Below are positions 18,009 through 27,659 of a DNA stretch of 64,000 bases, one piece after another; positions within the stretch are counted from its first letter, which is position 1; every line of letters begins with the position of its first letter. Below the pieces are notes generated by a model. It did not search any database and was not told the DNA's origin. It was given only the letters and a program-made list of their open reading frames with translations. The stretch is from Paenibacillus sp. ACRRX (GTDB lineage Bacteria > Bacillota > Bacilli > Paenibacillales > Paenibacillaceae): NCBI RefSeq assembly GCF_022346885.1, contig NZ_JAKRNK010000003.1, positions 496,001-560,000 of the forward strand, written 5' to 3'. Both the position numbers and the translations under genes were made by a program.

Positions 18009-19055
18009 TCACTTATGTGTAGTTACAGCTTTATTCTTTTGTTGTATCGCATCATTTTTTTCAGCGAAGATGTCATTGTGAGAAGAAACGCCCGCCATTT
18101 TTGATTCTGTAGGGTCCATGTATAATTTGGCGCTATTCACAGCGAGAACAGCATCGTTGAATGCGCCTGCAATCAGTCTTACTTTCCCTTCGTTCGTTAC
18201 AATATCGCCTGCGCCAAAGATGCCTGGCATGCTTGTGCACATTTTTGGTGTAACAGAAATGCCCCATTCTTCAGAGGCTAAGCCCCAGTCCATAATGGCG
18301 CCACCAAAGTTTCGTTCAAACCCGTGATTGACAAGCACTTCGTCTACTTCAATTTTTGTCGTATCATTTGAATCAACATGCTGTAATGTGACATGTTCAA
18401 TTTTATTACCATTGCCATGTAAACGCGAAACCGTGTAAGGCACAAAGGTTGTTGCGATTGACTTCATGCGCGTTACAGACGATTCAAAGGCACTAAAGTC
18501 ATCTCGTCTATGAACAACGTACACTTCTTGGGCGATAGGAGCCATTTCAATAGCCCAATCTACAGCTGAGTCGCCCCCACCAGAAATGAGTACACGTTTA
18601 TCTTTAAACTTATTTATGTTCGTTACCGTATAGTGAAGGTTGTTTAATTCATAACGGTCAGCGCCTTCAACCGTTAATTTCTGAATGCGTGTAATACCGC
18701 GTCCTGTAGCTAAAATAATTGTTTTCGTATAATGTTTCTCGCCTGTTTTAGCTGTTAAGACGAAAATGCCATCCTCGCGTTTATCCATGCCAACAACCTC
18801 TTGACCAAATACGATTGTTGGATTAAATGTCATAGCTTGCTTGATTAAGGAGTGAATAATATCTTCACAGCGAACAGGCTCAATGCCACCGACATCCCAA
18901 ACTAATTTCTCAGGATAGGTGCGCATAAACCCACCTAATTCATGTTTAACTTCGATCATTTTTGTTTTCATTTCACGCATGCCACTGTAAAAGGCAGCAT
19001 ACATACCAGCTGGGCCGCCACCGATAATAATGACATCATAGATTTCTTGTTCCAT
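18009..19055 (-). CDS. Ferredoxin/flavodoxin-NADP reductase-like flavoprotein (YumC / TrxR-like)
   Basis: A 348-residue protein with the FAD-binding GGGPAGMYAAFYSGMR at the N-terminus, an NADPH-binding ISGGGDSAVDWAIE at about 155, and a closing GAGDIVTNEGKVRLIAGAFNDA flavin motif. There is no CxxC redox pair, so it fits the type 2 ferredoxin-NADP reductases (YumC) rather than thioredoxin reductase. The ATG follows the stop of the siderophore-binding gene without a gap. It may reduce siderophore iron after uptake. AT-rich, Lysinibacillus-like codon use suggests import with its neighbours. Confidence 0.87.
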   Translation of the reverse strand: MEQEIYDVIIIGGGPAGMYAAFYSGMREMKTKMIEVKHELGGFMRTYPEKLVWDVGGIEPVRCEDIIHSLIKQAMTFNPTIVFGQEVVGMDKREDGIFVLTAKTGEKHYTKTIILATGRGITRIQKLTVEGADRYELNNLHYTVTNINKFKDKRVLISGGGDSAVDWAIEMAPIAQEVYVVHRRDDFSAFESSVTRMKSIATTFVPYTVSRLHGNGNKIEHVTLQHVDSNDTTKIEVDEVLVNHGFERNFGGAIMDWGLASEEWGISVTPKMCTSMPGIFGAGDIVTNEGKVRLIAGAFNDAVLAVNSAKLYMDPTESKMAGVSSHNDIFAEKNDAIQQKNKAVTTHK

Positions 19056-20033
19056 TTAACGCACCAACTTTTCAACTAAATAATCAAGGAATAGTGGAGA
19101 GCCAATCAAACCTTCACCTACAACGTAATCTGCTGTTTTTAATGGGTACACATTACCTGCTTTCACAGCAGCCATTTCTTTCCACATTGTGCTATTCTCT
19201 AAATCTTTCATGGATTGTTCACTACTATAATTTTGCATTGTACGTTGTTCGACAAAAATATGGTCTGCTTCAATCTCTGGTAAAACTTCTAAGGAAATGG
19301 GCGTGAACCAATCCTTATTATCTTTTAACTTAGTAGGAATATTTAGTCCAAGTTTTGTGTACAGCATGTCACTGCCAGGGCTGCCCTTTTCAGTGCCTAG
19401 CACACGATATTGTTTTTGTTCTACACGTAATACGAGAATTTTTTCGTCACCTATAGCATTGTGTAGTTTCTTTTTGGTGTCTTCTATTTTTTCGTTAAAC
19501 TTCTTGAGAGCAAGTTCAGCTTCTTTCTCTTTATTGAACAGTTTACCAAGCACAGGAACATATTCATCTATTGCTACACCTGCTTCAACAGCAACAGTAG
19601 GGGCAATTTTACTTAAAGCCTCGTATTTTTTAGCATCGATAGCTGCGCCTTCAGCAATAATGACATCTGGTGCTGCTTCAAGAATAACTTCTAAATTATC
19701 CTCATATTGCACAGTCGGAATTATTTTAACATTGTTGTCCTTAAATAATTTCGGGCGATACTCAGGTTCAATCTCTTCAATGACTGTCACCATTTGAGGC
19801 GTTACACCGATTTCAATTAAGTTTTCAGCATAGTTAGAACGAAGGACTAACATATTTTTAGGTTCAGTAGGTATAGTGACATCACCATAGGCATCTTTTA
19901 CAATACGCGTTGTAGGCTCGCTTTTTACTTCTTTATCCTTTGCCTCATTTTCGCTTCCTTTGTTAGTGCTTGAGCAAGCAACTAATGTTAAAGCAATTAA
20001 TACAAAACATATATATTGCATCGTTTTTTTCAT
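19056..20033 (-). CDS. Iron-siderophore ABC transporter substrate-binding lipoprotein
   Basis: A 325-residue protein. It has a lipoprotein signal with lipobox LVAC (Cys about 20) and a two-lobed FecB/FhuD-type binding fold (DAYGDVTIPTEP ... VLRSNYAENLIEIGV ... PDVIIAEGAAID ... long helix ... DHIFVEQR). AAGGAG lies 8 bases before the ATG, and a strong Fur box lies 23 bp upstream of the start. It would bind a ferric siderophore outside the membrane. No permease or ATPase gene is present here, so it must share one encoded elsewhere. Confidence 0.9.
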   Translation of the reverse strand: MKKTMQYICFVLIALTLVACSSTNKGSENEAKDKEVKSEPTTRIVKDAYGDVTIPTEPKNMLVLRSNYAENLIEIGVTPQMVTVIEEIEPEYRPKLFKDNNVKIIPTVQYEDNLEVILEAAPDVIIAEGAAIDAKKYEALSKIAPTVAVEAGVAIDEYVPVLGKLFNKEKEAELALKKFNEKIEDTKKKLHNAIGDEKILVLRVEQKQYRVLGTEKGSPGSDMLYTKLGLNIPTKLKDNKDWFTPISLEVLPEIEADHIFVEQRTMQNYSSEQSMKDLENSTMWKEMAAVKAGNVYPLKTADYVVGEGLIGSPLFLDYLVEKLVR

Positions 20034-20055
20034 TGAATATAGCTCCTTATTATTT

Positions 20056-20074
20056 GATAATGATTATCACTATC
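20056..20074. promoter_or_regulatory. Fur box
   Basis: GATAATGATTATCACTATC matches 17 of 19 positions of the consensus Fur box GATAATGATAATCATTATC. It lies between the regulator gene (ends 20132) and the binding-protein gene (starts 20033), so iron should repress the latter. Confidence 0.9.
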
Positions 20075-20131
20075 AAATAATAACAGGTAATGAAGGCGCC
20101 TACTATAGCGTAAAGTGCCTTAAAAATTGGA

Positions 20132-21736
20132 TTATTGTGTTTTAGGGCAAACACGATCTATTATCGATTGTTCAATCTGCTGCATAATTTTCCTTTTGCC
20201 AAACACACTACAATTGTTAATCCATAAACCCGTATCCACATTAAAAACACGCTTATTTTTCACAGCATCTAAATTTGCCCACTGCTCACTTTTTTGTAAA
20301 TCAGCTAAGCTAATGTCAGCAGTATAATAATCCATTATGCGTTTTTCAATAAACAAATAAGTAGGATTTGCTGCCACTAATTGTTGTAGAGAACATATGT
20401 TGAAACTATTTTCATTTACGCGCAATATTTCAGGCATTTGTAAGCCAAGTTCCTGATATAAAAGGATAGCCGAGTCACTAGAAGATTCACCAACATAGCG
20501 ATAGCCCAACTCCTCCACACGTAAGTAAAGTACAGTAGCATCCTTTGCAATATGTTGTTGTATATTATTTTTTAGAACATCTACATCTGTCGTAAGTTCG
20601 TGAATGATTTGTGCAGCTTCATTCTCTTTATTAAACAATTCACCAAAATAACGAATTAGTGAGTTTAAATCATAAGGTAGCCCCGTGATAACAGGGGCGA
20701 TTGTTTGGAAGTGTTGTTTTGTCTCATCCGTTAAGTCGACACCGATAATTAAATCCGGCTGTTGTTGTACAATGATGTCTTGTTGAATCACATATTGGGG
20801 CATTTCTAAAATGGTTGTACCTACTTCATGAAAAAGAATCTTTTGATACTTTGGCGTTAGGGAGCTCGTCACAGTAACACAACTAGGTACAACACCTAAT
20901 GCAATCGCAATTTCTGCATGTGCAGGTGAGAGAAAGCAAACACGATACTCACCAACGGCCTTTTTGAATTGCTTAGGTGGGCGACCAACAATGCGTTTAA
21001 ACTGTCGACTAAAGTTTTGCACATCATCAAAGCCAACTTTTTTTGCAATATTTTGTGATAAATCATCTGTTGTTAATAGCATTTCTTGTGCGCGGAAAAT
21101 ACGATAACGAATTAAATAAGCTATCGGTGTTTTATCATATAACGCAATGAACTTTCTCGAATAATACCAAGGGCTATATCCAGCGATAGCTGCTAGTTCA
21201 TCCCTTGTCATCATTTGGTTATATTTTTTTTGCATATAAATAGCAGTATGTTCAATTCTTTGCTCAAGTGTGTATTCATCTGTTGATCGCTCTTGTTGTA
21301 ATTCTTTCAGCAAGCTGTATAAAATAAATTGTTTAATGGTGATATGGAGATGGTCTGTGTTTTTAGCGAACGACATGCGAATATCTGCGATGACCGTTTC
21401 AGGCACTCGTTGCATGTAGTAACCATTCGTTGTATCGATAGACCAATTATAGGTTGATTTCATTTCTGTATCATACAGCTCAAAGCTAATTAAATAGCCT
21501 GAAAAATCAAGACGGTTTGTATTGGTAAGTTGGATCACCGCACCACTTTCAAGGGCAATTAAATGCCCAAATACAATATGCTCTTTGTGCCCATTAATGG
21601 ATAGAGTGGTTTGACCATCCGTAATCAATAAGAGCGCCGCACGATCAAGATGTATCGTTGATTTTTGAAATAATGATTTGGCTAAATCTTTTATTTCTGT
21701 GCAATGTGCCAGCCCATTAGGATTAGAATCAAGCAT
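20132..21736 (-). CDS. AraC regulator fused to a siderophore-binding domain (Btr/YbbB type)
   Basis: A 534-residue protein. An N-terminal cupin-like part spans about 1-150. A double AraC helix-turn-helix spans about 165-270 (MTRDELAAIAGYSPWYYSRKF and IAKKVGFDDVQNFSRQFKRIVGRPPKQF). A FecB-like binding domain spans about 270-534 (VGTTILEMPQYVIQQDIIVQQQPDLIIG). This is the layout of B. subtilis Btr, which senses ferric siderophore directly and activates its uptake genes. AAGGAG lies before the ATG. The target is very likely the adjacent binding-protein gene. Confidence 0.9.
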   Translation of the reverse strand: MLDSNPNGLAHCTEIKDLAKSLFQKSTIHLDRAALLLITDGQTTLSINGHKEHIVFGHLIALESGAVIQLTNTNRLDFSGYLISFELYDTEMKSTYNWSIDTTNGYYMQRVPETVIADIRMSFAKNTDHLHITIKQFILYSLLKELQQERSTDEYTLEQRIEHTAIYMQKKYNQMMTRDELAAIAGYSPWYYSRKFIALYDKTPIAYLIRYRIFRAQEMLLTTDDLSQNIAKKVGFDDVQNFSRQFKRIVGRPPKQFKKAVGEYRVCFLSPAHAEIAIALGVVPSCVTVTSSLTPKYQKILFHEVGTTILEMPQYVIQQDIIVQQQPDLIIGVDLTDETKQHFQTIAPVITGLPYDLNSLIRYFGELFNKENEAAQIIHELTTDVDVLKNNIQQHIAKDATVLYLRVEELGYRYVGESSSDSAILLYQELGLQMPEILRVNENSFNICSLQQLVAANPTYLFIEKRIMDYYTADISLADLQKSEQWANLDAVKNKRVFNVDTGLWINNCSVFGKRKIMQQIEQSIIDRVCPKTQ

Positions 21737-21886
21737 TATGTACTCCTTTAGTTCGTTGTGATAAAAGTATACTACGGAATGTCACAACAAACGGCATAAA
21801 ACGACAAGTTCAAAATGAATAACATAAGGAAATAAAAAAACATTACAGAAAATTGAGATTTATGAAAGTTCCTCCCTGTGAAAATC

Positions 21887-21918
21887 AAAAAGCCCCTGAG
21901 ACTTAAAGTCTCAGAGGC
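21887..21918 (-). terminator. Terminator of the discoidin-domain gene
   Basis: The stem GCCTCTGAGACTT / AAGTCTCAGGGGC followed by TTTTT on the minus strand, 34 bp after the stop at 21952. Confidence 0.88.
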
Positions 21919-21951
21919 AATACATCTTTACTATTCTATCAGCCGCAAGGG

Positions 21952-23835
21952 TTATGTCGTAAAATTAGGGCCGTAAGCCTCAAACTCATAAATCCTTGCT
22001 GCGGGGTTTGTGGTCTGTGTAGGCGTCGTTACGTTCAGCTTAATATATCGTGCCGTTACTTCAGTTATCTTATCTACGGTAATACCGCTCGTATTGTTGA
22101 GTATGTCGACCACCGTGTTCCAGTTCGTACCATCAGTGCTGATCTGGATATTGTAAGCCTTGGTGTTGTACGAGGCGGTCTCTCCACCTTCCGATGCGTG
22201 CTTGATGACAAATTCGTTTACTTGCTGCACGGAACCGAGATCGATCTGCAGCCAACGGTTACTGGATTTGGAGCACCATTTGCTGTCATTGGTTACGCTA
22301 CCGTCCACGGCTTTGAACGCAGTTTGCGAGGCGTTGCACGTACTGTCAACCGTTGCGGGTTTATTTAATGCCACATTTGGAGGGCCGTATACCTCGAACG
22401 CATAGATTCTTGCTGCAAGGTTGGTGGTTTGCGTAGGCACCGTAACGTTCAACTTGATGTATCGAGCCGGCTCAGTAGTTATTGTATCTAACGAAATGCC
22501 GCTTAGGTTATTGGTTACGTTTACGACCTTATTCCACTTCAGACCATCCGTGCTAACCTGGATATTATAAGCCCTCGTGTTGTAGGAGGCCGTCTCTCCG
22601 CCTTCCGATGCGTGCTTGATGACGAATTGTTTCACTTGCTTCACGGAGCCCAGATCGATCTGCAGCCAACGGTTACTGGATTTGGAGCACCATTTGCTAT
22701 CATTGGCAACTAATCCGTCCACGGCTTTGGCCGCGGTTTGCGAAGTATTACATGTACTGTCAACTGTCGCGGGTTTATTTAATGCCAAATTGGGGGGGCC
22801 GAATACCTGAAACTCGTAGATTCTTGCTACATGATCTGTGGTTTGCGTAGGCGTCGTAACGTTCAACTTGATATACCTTGCTGATAATGCAGTGATATTG
22901 TCTACCGTCGCACTATTTTTATTATCGGTTACGTTGACTGCCGTTTCCCAGTTCGCACCATCTGTGCTGACCTGGATATTATACGCCTTCGTGTTATAGA
23001 AGGCTGGCTCTCCGCCTTCCGCTGCGTGCTTGATGACAAATTGGTTCACTTGCTCAATGGAGCCGAGATCGATCTGCAGCCAACGGTTGCCGGATAAAGA
23101 GCACCATTTGCCGTTATTGGTTACGCTGCCGTCTACGGCTTTGGCCGCCGTCTCTGAGGTGTTGCACGTACTGTCCGCTTTCGCGGGTTTATTTAACGCT
23201 AAATTCGGAGAACTCACCGTTATCGTGTACGTCACCTTATTGGTACCGGTTTGCGAGGTCACGATGATCTTCATGCCCGTCGCTAGCGTCGTCGCTTTTG
23301 TTATTCCGTCTGCATTGTAGATCTCGAACGATGCATTCGCTGACGGCGTGATCGCGGCCTTCAACGCGGCTAGCTTGACGTCACTCCCGACAAGGATCGT
23401 CTCATTTACCGTCCCGCCGACGCTTACCGTACCGATCGTCGAGGTCAATGTCAATATAGCTGCGCCACACTTCGCGTCTGCACTCGAGGCCACCCATTTC
23501 GCATACAGCGTTAGGCTACTATTAATTGGGTCTGACGCAAGGTAGGCTCGCGTTAGCGCACTGTCGTAGAACCAGCCTTTGAAGCTGTAGCACTCCTTCA
23601 CCGGAGTTTGTTGAAAATATACTGTATCTCCGGGCGACACAAATTCAGGGGGAATCGTTGAGCCGCCGTTCGTATTATAAGTCACGACCTTTTGGCTATC
23701 GCCCCCTTTATCTCCGCCAGCAAATGACGAAGATCCGAATGCCATTAACGAAACGAGAAGAGCTACCACCATTAAGTAACCTCTTAACCTCGCTATATTC
23801 CTTTTCTTGCTTCGGATAATACCTAACTCTTCCAA
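21952..23835 (-). CDS. Secreted protein with three F5/8 type C (discoidin) domains
   Basis: A 627-residue exported protein. A signal sequence lies at about 17-40. A Listeria-Bacteroides type repeat follows (about 48-113: VVTYNTNGGSTIPP ... FKGWFYDS ... LTLYAKWV). Then comes an Ig-like/cadherin-like segment (about 120-210), then three F5/8 type C domains of about 138 residues each (ALNKPA ... VDGS ... KWCS ... RWLQIDLGS ... RYIKLNVT ... ARIYEF). Such domains bind cell-wall or plant/animal glycans. It starts at TTG 23835 behind AAAGGGG. No catalytic domain or wall anchor is visible, so it is either a pure lectin or the remainder of a larger enzyme. Confidence 0.87.
   Translation of the reverse strand: MEELGIIRSKKRNIARLRGYLMVVALLVSLMAFGSSSFAGGDKGGDSQKVVTYNTNGGSTIPPEFVSPGDTVYFQQTPVKECYSFKGWFYDSALTRAYLASDPINSSLTLYAKWVASSADAKCGAAILTLTSTIGTVSVGGTVNETILVGSDVKLAALKAAITPSANASFEIYNADGITKATTLATGMKIIVTSQTGTNKVTYTITVSSPNLALNKPAKADSTCNTSETAAKAVDGSVTNNGKWCSLSGNRWLQIDLGSIEQVNQFVIKHAAEGGEPAFYNTKAYNIQVSTDGANWETAVNVTDNKNSATVDNITALSARYIKLNVTTPTQTTDHVARIYEFQVFGPPNLALNKPATVDSTCNTSQTAAKAVDGLVANDSKWCSKSSNRWLQIDLGSVKQVKQFVIKHASEGGETASYNTRAYNIQVSTDGLKWNKVVNVTNNLSGISLDTITTEPARYIKLNVTVPTQTTNLAARIYAFEVYGPPNVALNKPATVDSTCNASQTAFKAVDGSVTNDSKWCSKSSNRWLQIDLGSVQQVNEFVIKHASEGGETASYNTKAYNIQISTDGTNWNTVVDILNNTSGITVDKITEVTARYIKLNVTTPTQTTNPAARIYEFEAYGPNFTT
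21958..23210. repeat. Three tandem approx. 414-bp coding repeats
   Basis: The three discoidin domains are repeated in DNA as well as protein. Units run about 21958-22376, 22377-22796 and 22797-23210. The two left-hand units share long identical stretches, for example around the RWLQIDLGS codons (22229-22265 and 22643-22680). This points to recent internal duplication. Confidence 0.8.
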
Positions 23836-24458
23836 GAATTGTGCCCCTTTCTCACTCCCTAATGATTAACGCTTTTGATACTGCGAGCTCTCCCGCAAAA
23901 GCATTCCTTAGCCTTTCGTTTGTACAACATCGTACAGCGCCTTTAACTGGCATCGCATGAGGGGACTGGGGACGTATTCATATCATACGGCTGCTGCACC
24001 AACCATTATGTTATTCAAAATACGCGAAAGAATGTCTGCTTATTGTTACTTCTGCTGTAATAAGGTCGAAGGTCGAAATTACGCTCCTTTCCTGATTTAC
24101 TTTGATATCCGATGCAATCTGAATGATGTATATTAGGATTTCGGCATTCATAATGCAAATTCCTGTAAATAAAATACTTTTTCCATACAAATTATTGCTT
24201 TGATGAGGTCAATGTATCGTTAACTCAACGGCATTATCGAATGCGATGAAACGCACTTTGTGCAGCCTGAAAGGGGCGCAAAAGCGTCATCCAGATCATG
24301 ATAAAAGGGCGAGGATTGGTGGCATATAACCACCGGTCCTCGCCCTTTGTCTTTCCCCAAAACCTTACCCGACAAGCCGTTTTCCAAGCACGTTGCGGGA
24401 GATCCGAATCCGAAAAATTACGCCCTACTGGTGATACGGCTCTCCGCTAAGTCCATGA
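23836..24458. other. Gene-free stretch with two hairpins and a repeat
   Basis: No convincing gene. A nested hairpin GCTTTTG ... CAAAAGC (23871-23902), with an inner GCGAG/CTCGC-like pairing, sits in the leader of the discoidin gene. A strong stem (AAAGGGCGAGGA ... TCCTCGCCCTTT, 24304-24348) with TTTTAT on the minus strand is a terminator suited to phzF. Between this terminator and phzF lies rlmH-type repeat 2. Confidence 0.6.
24411..24445. repeat. rlmH-type attachment-site repeat 2 (core 24426-24436)
   Basis: The core is TACTGGTGATACGGCTCTCC with left arm GAAAAATTACGCCC. Read on the minus strand it gives GEPYHQ then stop. It is the most diverged core of the six, yet it still keeps the RlmH reading. 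It lies 14 bp past the phzF stop, between that gene and its terminator. Confidence 0.7.
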
Positions 24459-25337
24459 TTAAATTAAAACATCAAACTCATTTACATAAACTGCATTACC
24501 CGTAACCTCTATCCCATTCCCGTTATCGGTCACGGACACTCGAATCTTGCCGTCCCTTCCGATCTCGTGCCCCTGCTCGATGAGAAGATCTAATGAAGGA
24601 GCGTGTTTGTTTATGTATCTAGCGTAGTAAGCGCCCATCACCCCAGACGCTGTACCAGTTACTGGGTCCTCGATGGTGCCAGAAAACGGAGAGGAAAAAT
24701 GACGTGCGTGCATATGTGCATGGGGATCATAGGTTTCAATACAAAACGGATGGATAGATGCTTTAGGCATTTCCTTCAGCACATTTGGGAAAAGTTGATT
24801 GTTGGGCTGCATTCGTTTGAATGCGGCAAGGGTTCTTATTGGGATCAACAACGTCCATATACCTGTGCTTCCGTACAATGTTGGCAATTTTGACTCAATA
24901 TCACTCTCTTCAATGCCCATTGAGTAAGCCAGATCTTTAAGAGAGCCTTTAAATTCTTGAAACTGGGGAACAGCTTGCTTCATGGTAATGTGAAGTCCGT
25001 CGTTTGAAGTAATTCGAATCGGCAAAACACCTGCTTTTGTTTCAATCCTAAGATCAGTATGATGACCCAGTAATCCCTTTGTTTTTAAAGCGTAGATAGT
25101 GGCCATTGTTGCGTGGCCACAAAGATTTATTTCATGGCCAGGAGTAAAAAAACGAATTCTTACATCTGCCTTATCGGATTTAAGAGGAAAAGCTGTTTCA
25201 TTAAAACCTACTTTTTCTGCAATTTCCCTCATTTGTTCTTCGGTTAAAGTTTCACCATCCAATACTACTCCCGCTGGATTTCCCAAATTGGGAATACTGC
25301 TGAATGCATCGTAATGATAAACCTTTATTTTCCTCAC
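24459..25337 (-). CDS. PhzF family isomerase-like protein
   Basis: A 292-residue protein of the diaminopimelate-epimerase fold. The start runs [22 protein letters not shown], followed by [23 protein letters not shown] (the conserved CGHAT), and [15 protein letters not shown]. The conserved glutamate of PhzF (in FNETAF) is present. It starts at GTG 25337 behind GGGGGTGG. No other phenazine genes are nearby, so it is a stand-alone family member of unknown substrate. It is the only complete gene inside the cassette 24426-25685. Confidence 0.88.
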   Translation of the reverse strand: MRKIKVYHYDAFSSIPNLGNPAGVVLDGETLTEEQMREIAEKVGFNETAFPLKSDKADVRIRFFTPGHEINLCGHATMATIYALKTKGLLGHHTDLRIETKAGVLPIRITSNDGLHITMKQAVPQFQEFKGSLKDLAYSMGIEESDIESKLPTLYGSTGIWTLLIPIRTLAAFKRMQPNNQLFPNVLKEMPKASIHPFCIETYDPHAHMHARHFSSPFSGTIEDPVTGTASGVMGAYYARYINKHAPSLDLLIEQGHEIGRDGKIRVSVTDNGNGIEVTGNAVYVNEFDVLI

Positions 25338-25440
25338 ATGTCCACCCCCATGTATTTAGATACACATATCATATTCGTGACCTAGAGCTAAGACCCTTTT
25401 TCATCTAGGGGTTATTTTCTTATTCAGGAGGTATGTAAAA

Positions 25441-25755
25441 ATGAGAATCGTTAATACGAAGCATGACATTGTCACTTTGCGTTGTTCGGAAGTACTTCCT
25501 TCGGCGCTTGTCCTCCCGGTCAAGGACTACTTTAAACAACTGAGGGCTGAAGTGAGCGAGGAATCGGGGAGCACTTTCAGCTTGTGCCACAAAGGCTACA
25601 TCGTCCAGTTCTATCATAGCCCCGAAACCTTCACACATTTATACAAATCCATGCCCCGCAAGGAATTCCGCAAAAAACTTGCCCTACTTATGATACAGCT
25701 CTCCATAACATCTAAAGAGCGAATTTTGGGGGCAGATCAGAGGATCGTAATTTAA
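25441..25755 (+). CDS. Hypothetical protein, probably cut by the attachment repeat
   Basis: A 104-codon frame behind an excellent AGGAGG site. The first 80 residues (MRIVNTKHDIVTLRCSEVLP ...) look like a real protein, which I do not recognise. The frame then runs through rlmH-type repeat 3, and its last 20 or so residues come from the repeat and the next cassette, so the true C-terminus is probably lost. A broken gene is more likely than an intact one. Confidence 0.5.
   Translation: MRIVNTKHDIVTLRCSEVLPSALVLPVKDYFKQLRAEVSEESGSTFSLCHKGYIVQFYHSPETFTHLYKSMPRKEFRKKLALLMIQLSITSKERILGADQRIVI
25670..25704. repeat. rlmH-type attachment-site repeat 3 (core 25685-25695)
   Basis: TACTTATGATACAGCTCTCC with left arm CAAAAAACTTGCCC. 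The minus-strand reading is GELYHK then stop. It lies between phzF's cassette and the ABC-F cassette and inside the 3' end of the frame at 25441. Confidence 0.72.
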
Positions 25756-27491
25756 AGCAACTTAATCAGCTCTTCTAGCTCATCAACCAATACTTTTGCA
25801 AGTTCAAAATTAGTATCTTTTAAAGCCAATTCTATTTTCATTTCAACTGCTTTTTTGTTTTGTTCCGCTTCTAAATAGTCTTTATCAAAATGTCTAGCAT
25901 ATATCATCTGTCTAAATTTTCGCATGCTCATTTTTCTAATCGTCTTATCGTCAATGATTAAAACATAATCCATACCATTTACAACAGAATAGAAATCATG
26001 AGATATCATGAGAATCGCACCTTTATAATCCTCAATGGCTTTTTCCAACGCGATTTGTGTATAGGTGTCTAAATGGCTTGTAGGTTCGTCAAGAAGCAAT
26101 ACGTTTGCCTTACTAACAGAAACTTTAGCCAATTGGAGTATATTTTTCTCTCCACCAGATAAAGATGCTATCTTCTGATTAACGATTTCTCCTTCAAAGC
26201 CATAGTGTGATATATACGATCTAACCTCATCATAAGTGCTAAACCCAGCATCAATGAATTCCTCTAGTATGGTATTAGAATCCTTTAACACTTCGCCTTG
26301 AAGCTGAGATAGATAAGTCACTTTAGCATCCGCATTTATTTCAATGGAATCATGCTTATTGTTAAAGATATCTCGGAGTAAAGTCGTTTTTCCGGTACCG
26401 TTTGGACCGATAATGGCTACTTTATCCGTAGATTTTATCTCAAAGCTAACATTTTCTAATAGCAGCTCATCAAACGCAACACTATAATTACTGACATTTA
26501 CAACAATGGTGTCTTCCATCTCATGATCAATATCAAAACGAATATTCGGTTGCTTAATATCAACAAATGGCGCTTTAATTCTACGCGCTTCCAATCTCTC
26601 TTGAAATCTAACTCGAGCTTTTAACGCTCTCCCTCTAGATGCTTCTGAATTAATAGTTGCAATAGCTCTAAGATTATCAATAATGTTATCGTATCTCTCA
26701 ATTTCTTCTTGTTCAGCGACTGCGATTTCTTGCAATTCAATCTTTGTCTGTAGTAATGAGAAGTTATACTCCATATATCGCCCATCAAACTCTTGGATCT
26801 CCATGTTTTCAAGGTGAATAATTTTGTTGAAACAATGATTCAATAGATATCGGTTGTGGGTAACAACTAGCAGTATGCCTTTGTGGGAATTAATAAGATT
26901 TTTAAGCGCATTTAGGTTTTCAAAATCTAAAAATACATCGGGCTCATCCATAATCATCAAGTCGGGACTACTAAGCATCTCCTTCATCACTTGAATAAGC
27001 TTGAATTCTCCACCACTCAGCTCGGATACCCTAACATCTTTTAGCTTCATGAGGTTTGCTAGATTTAGTTTTTTATTAATGTTGCTTTCAAAATTATCGC
27101 CACCGATTGCATTAAACGCGTCTAAAGCTAATTGGTACTTTTCGAGTAACGGCTCAATATCTGATGATGTTTCCATTTCAGTACAAAGAGATTGTATTTC
27201 ATTTTGTATTTGAATAAATTCTTCCCCAATATATTCAAAAACGGTTGTTTCTTTCGTTCTGTCTAGTTGGGAGAACTGACTTACATACCCAATTGTGCAG
27301 GTTGGATCTATCTCTAACTTGCCCTCGAACAAATATTTTTCTGGATCCATCAGTATATCGATCAGTGTACTTTTACCACTGCCACTTGTTCCTATAAAAG
27401 CGCAATGCTGTGCCTCTTCTAACGTAAATGAAATGTTTGTGTATAGTTCTTTTTGTGGAAATGAGAAGGATAAGTTTTCAACTTTTATCAT
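25752..27491 (-). CDS. ABC-F family ATPase (possible ribosome protection protein)
   Basis: A 579-residue soluble protein with two ABC domains and no membrane segment. ABC1 has Walker A GTSGSGKST, signature LSGGE and Walker B MIMDEP. A charged linker follows at about 225-300. ABC2 has GPNGTGKTT, LSGGE and LLLDEPTSHLD. ABC-F proteins act on the ribosome; several plasmid- or island-borne ones dislodge macrolides, lincosamides or pleuromutilins. The short linker and island position suggest this antibiotic type, but sequence alone cannot prove it. AAAGG precedes the ATG. It is the sole intact gene of its 2.2-kb cassette. Confidence 0.85.
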   Translation of the reverse strand: MIKVENLSFSFPQKELYTNISFTLEEAQHCAFIGTSGSGKSTLIDILMDPEKYLFEGKLEIDPTCTIGYVSQFSQLDRTKETTVFEYIGEEFIQIQNEIQSLCTEMETSSDIEPLLEKYQLALDAFNAIGGDNFESNINKKLNLANLMKLKDVRVSELSGGEFKLIQVMKEMLSSPDLMIMDEPDVFLDFENLNALKNLINSHKGILLVVTHNRYLLNHCFNKIIHLENMEIQEFDGRYMEYNFSLLQTKIELQEIAVAEQEEIERYDNIIDNLRAIATINSEASRGRALKARVRFQERLEARRIKAPFVDIKQPNIRFDIDHEMEDTIVVNVSNYSVAFDELLLENVSFEIKSTDKVAIIGPNGTGKTTLLRDIFNNKHDSIEINADAKVTYLSQLQGEVLKDSNTILEEFIDAGFSTYDEVRSYISHYGFEGEIVNQKIASLSGGEKNILQLAKVSVSKANVLLLDEPTSHLDTYTQIALEKAIEDYKGAILMISHDFYSVVNGMDYVLIIDDKTIRKMSMRKFRQMIYARHFDKDYLEAEQNKKAVEMKIELALKDTNFELAKVLVDELEELIKLL

Positions 27492-27659
27492 AGTACTACC
27501 TTTCTTTATAACTAAATTTGTGACTATTATTGAATGTATTGTAGAGCATAGAGTTTGAGTTTACCGTTGTTAGAGTAACACTGTTTACACCCAACTTCAA
27601 TCCATTTATATTCCCATCCCTTGGGGGGTTAAAGTTCCTTGTTAGCTCCTGACGAATAG

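Noticed and set aside
18001..18030. CACTTATGTG near 18010 as another rlmH repeat
   Set aside because: It is simply the end of the reductase gene (ACACATAAG stop); the flanks do not match the repeat and no GEPYHK reading appears.
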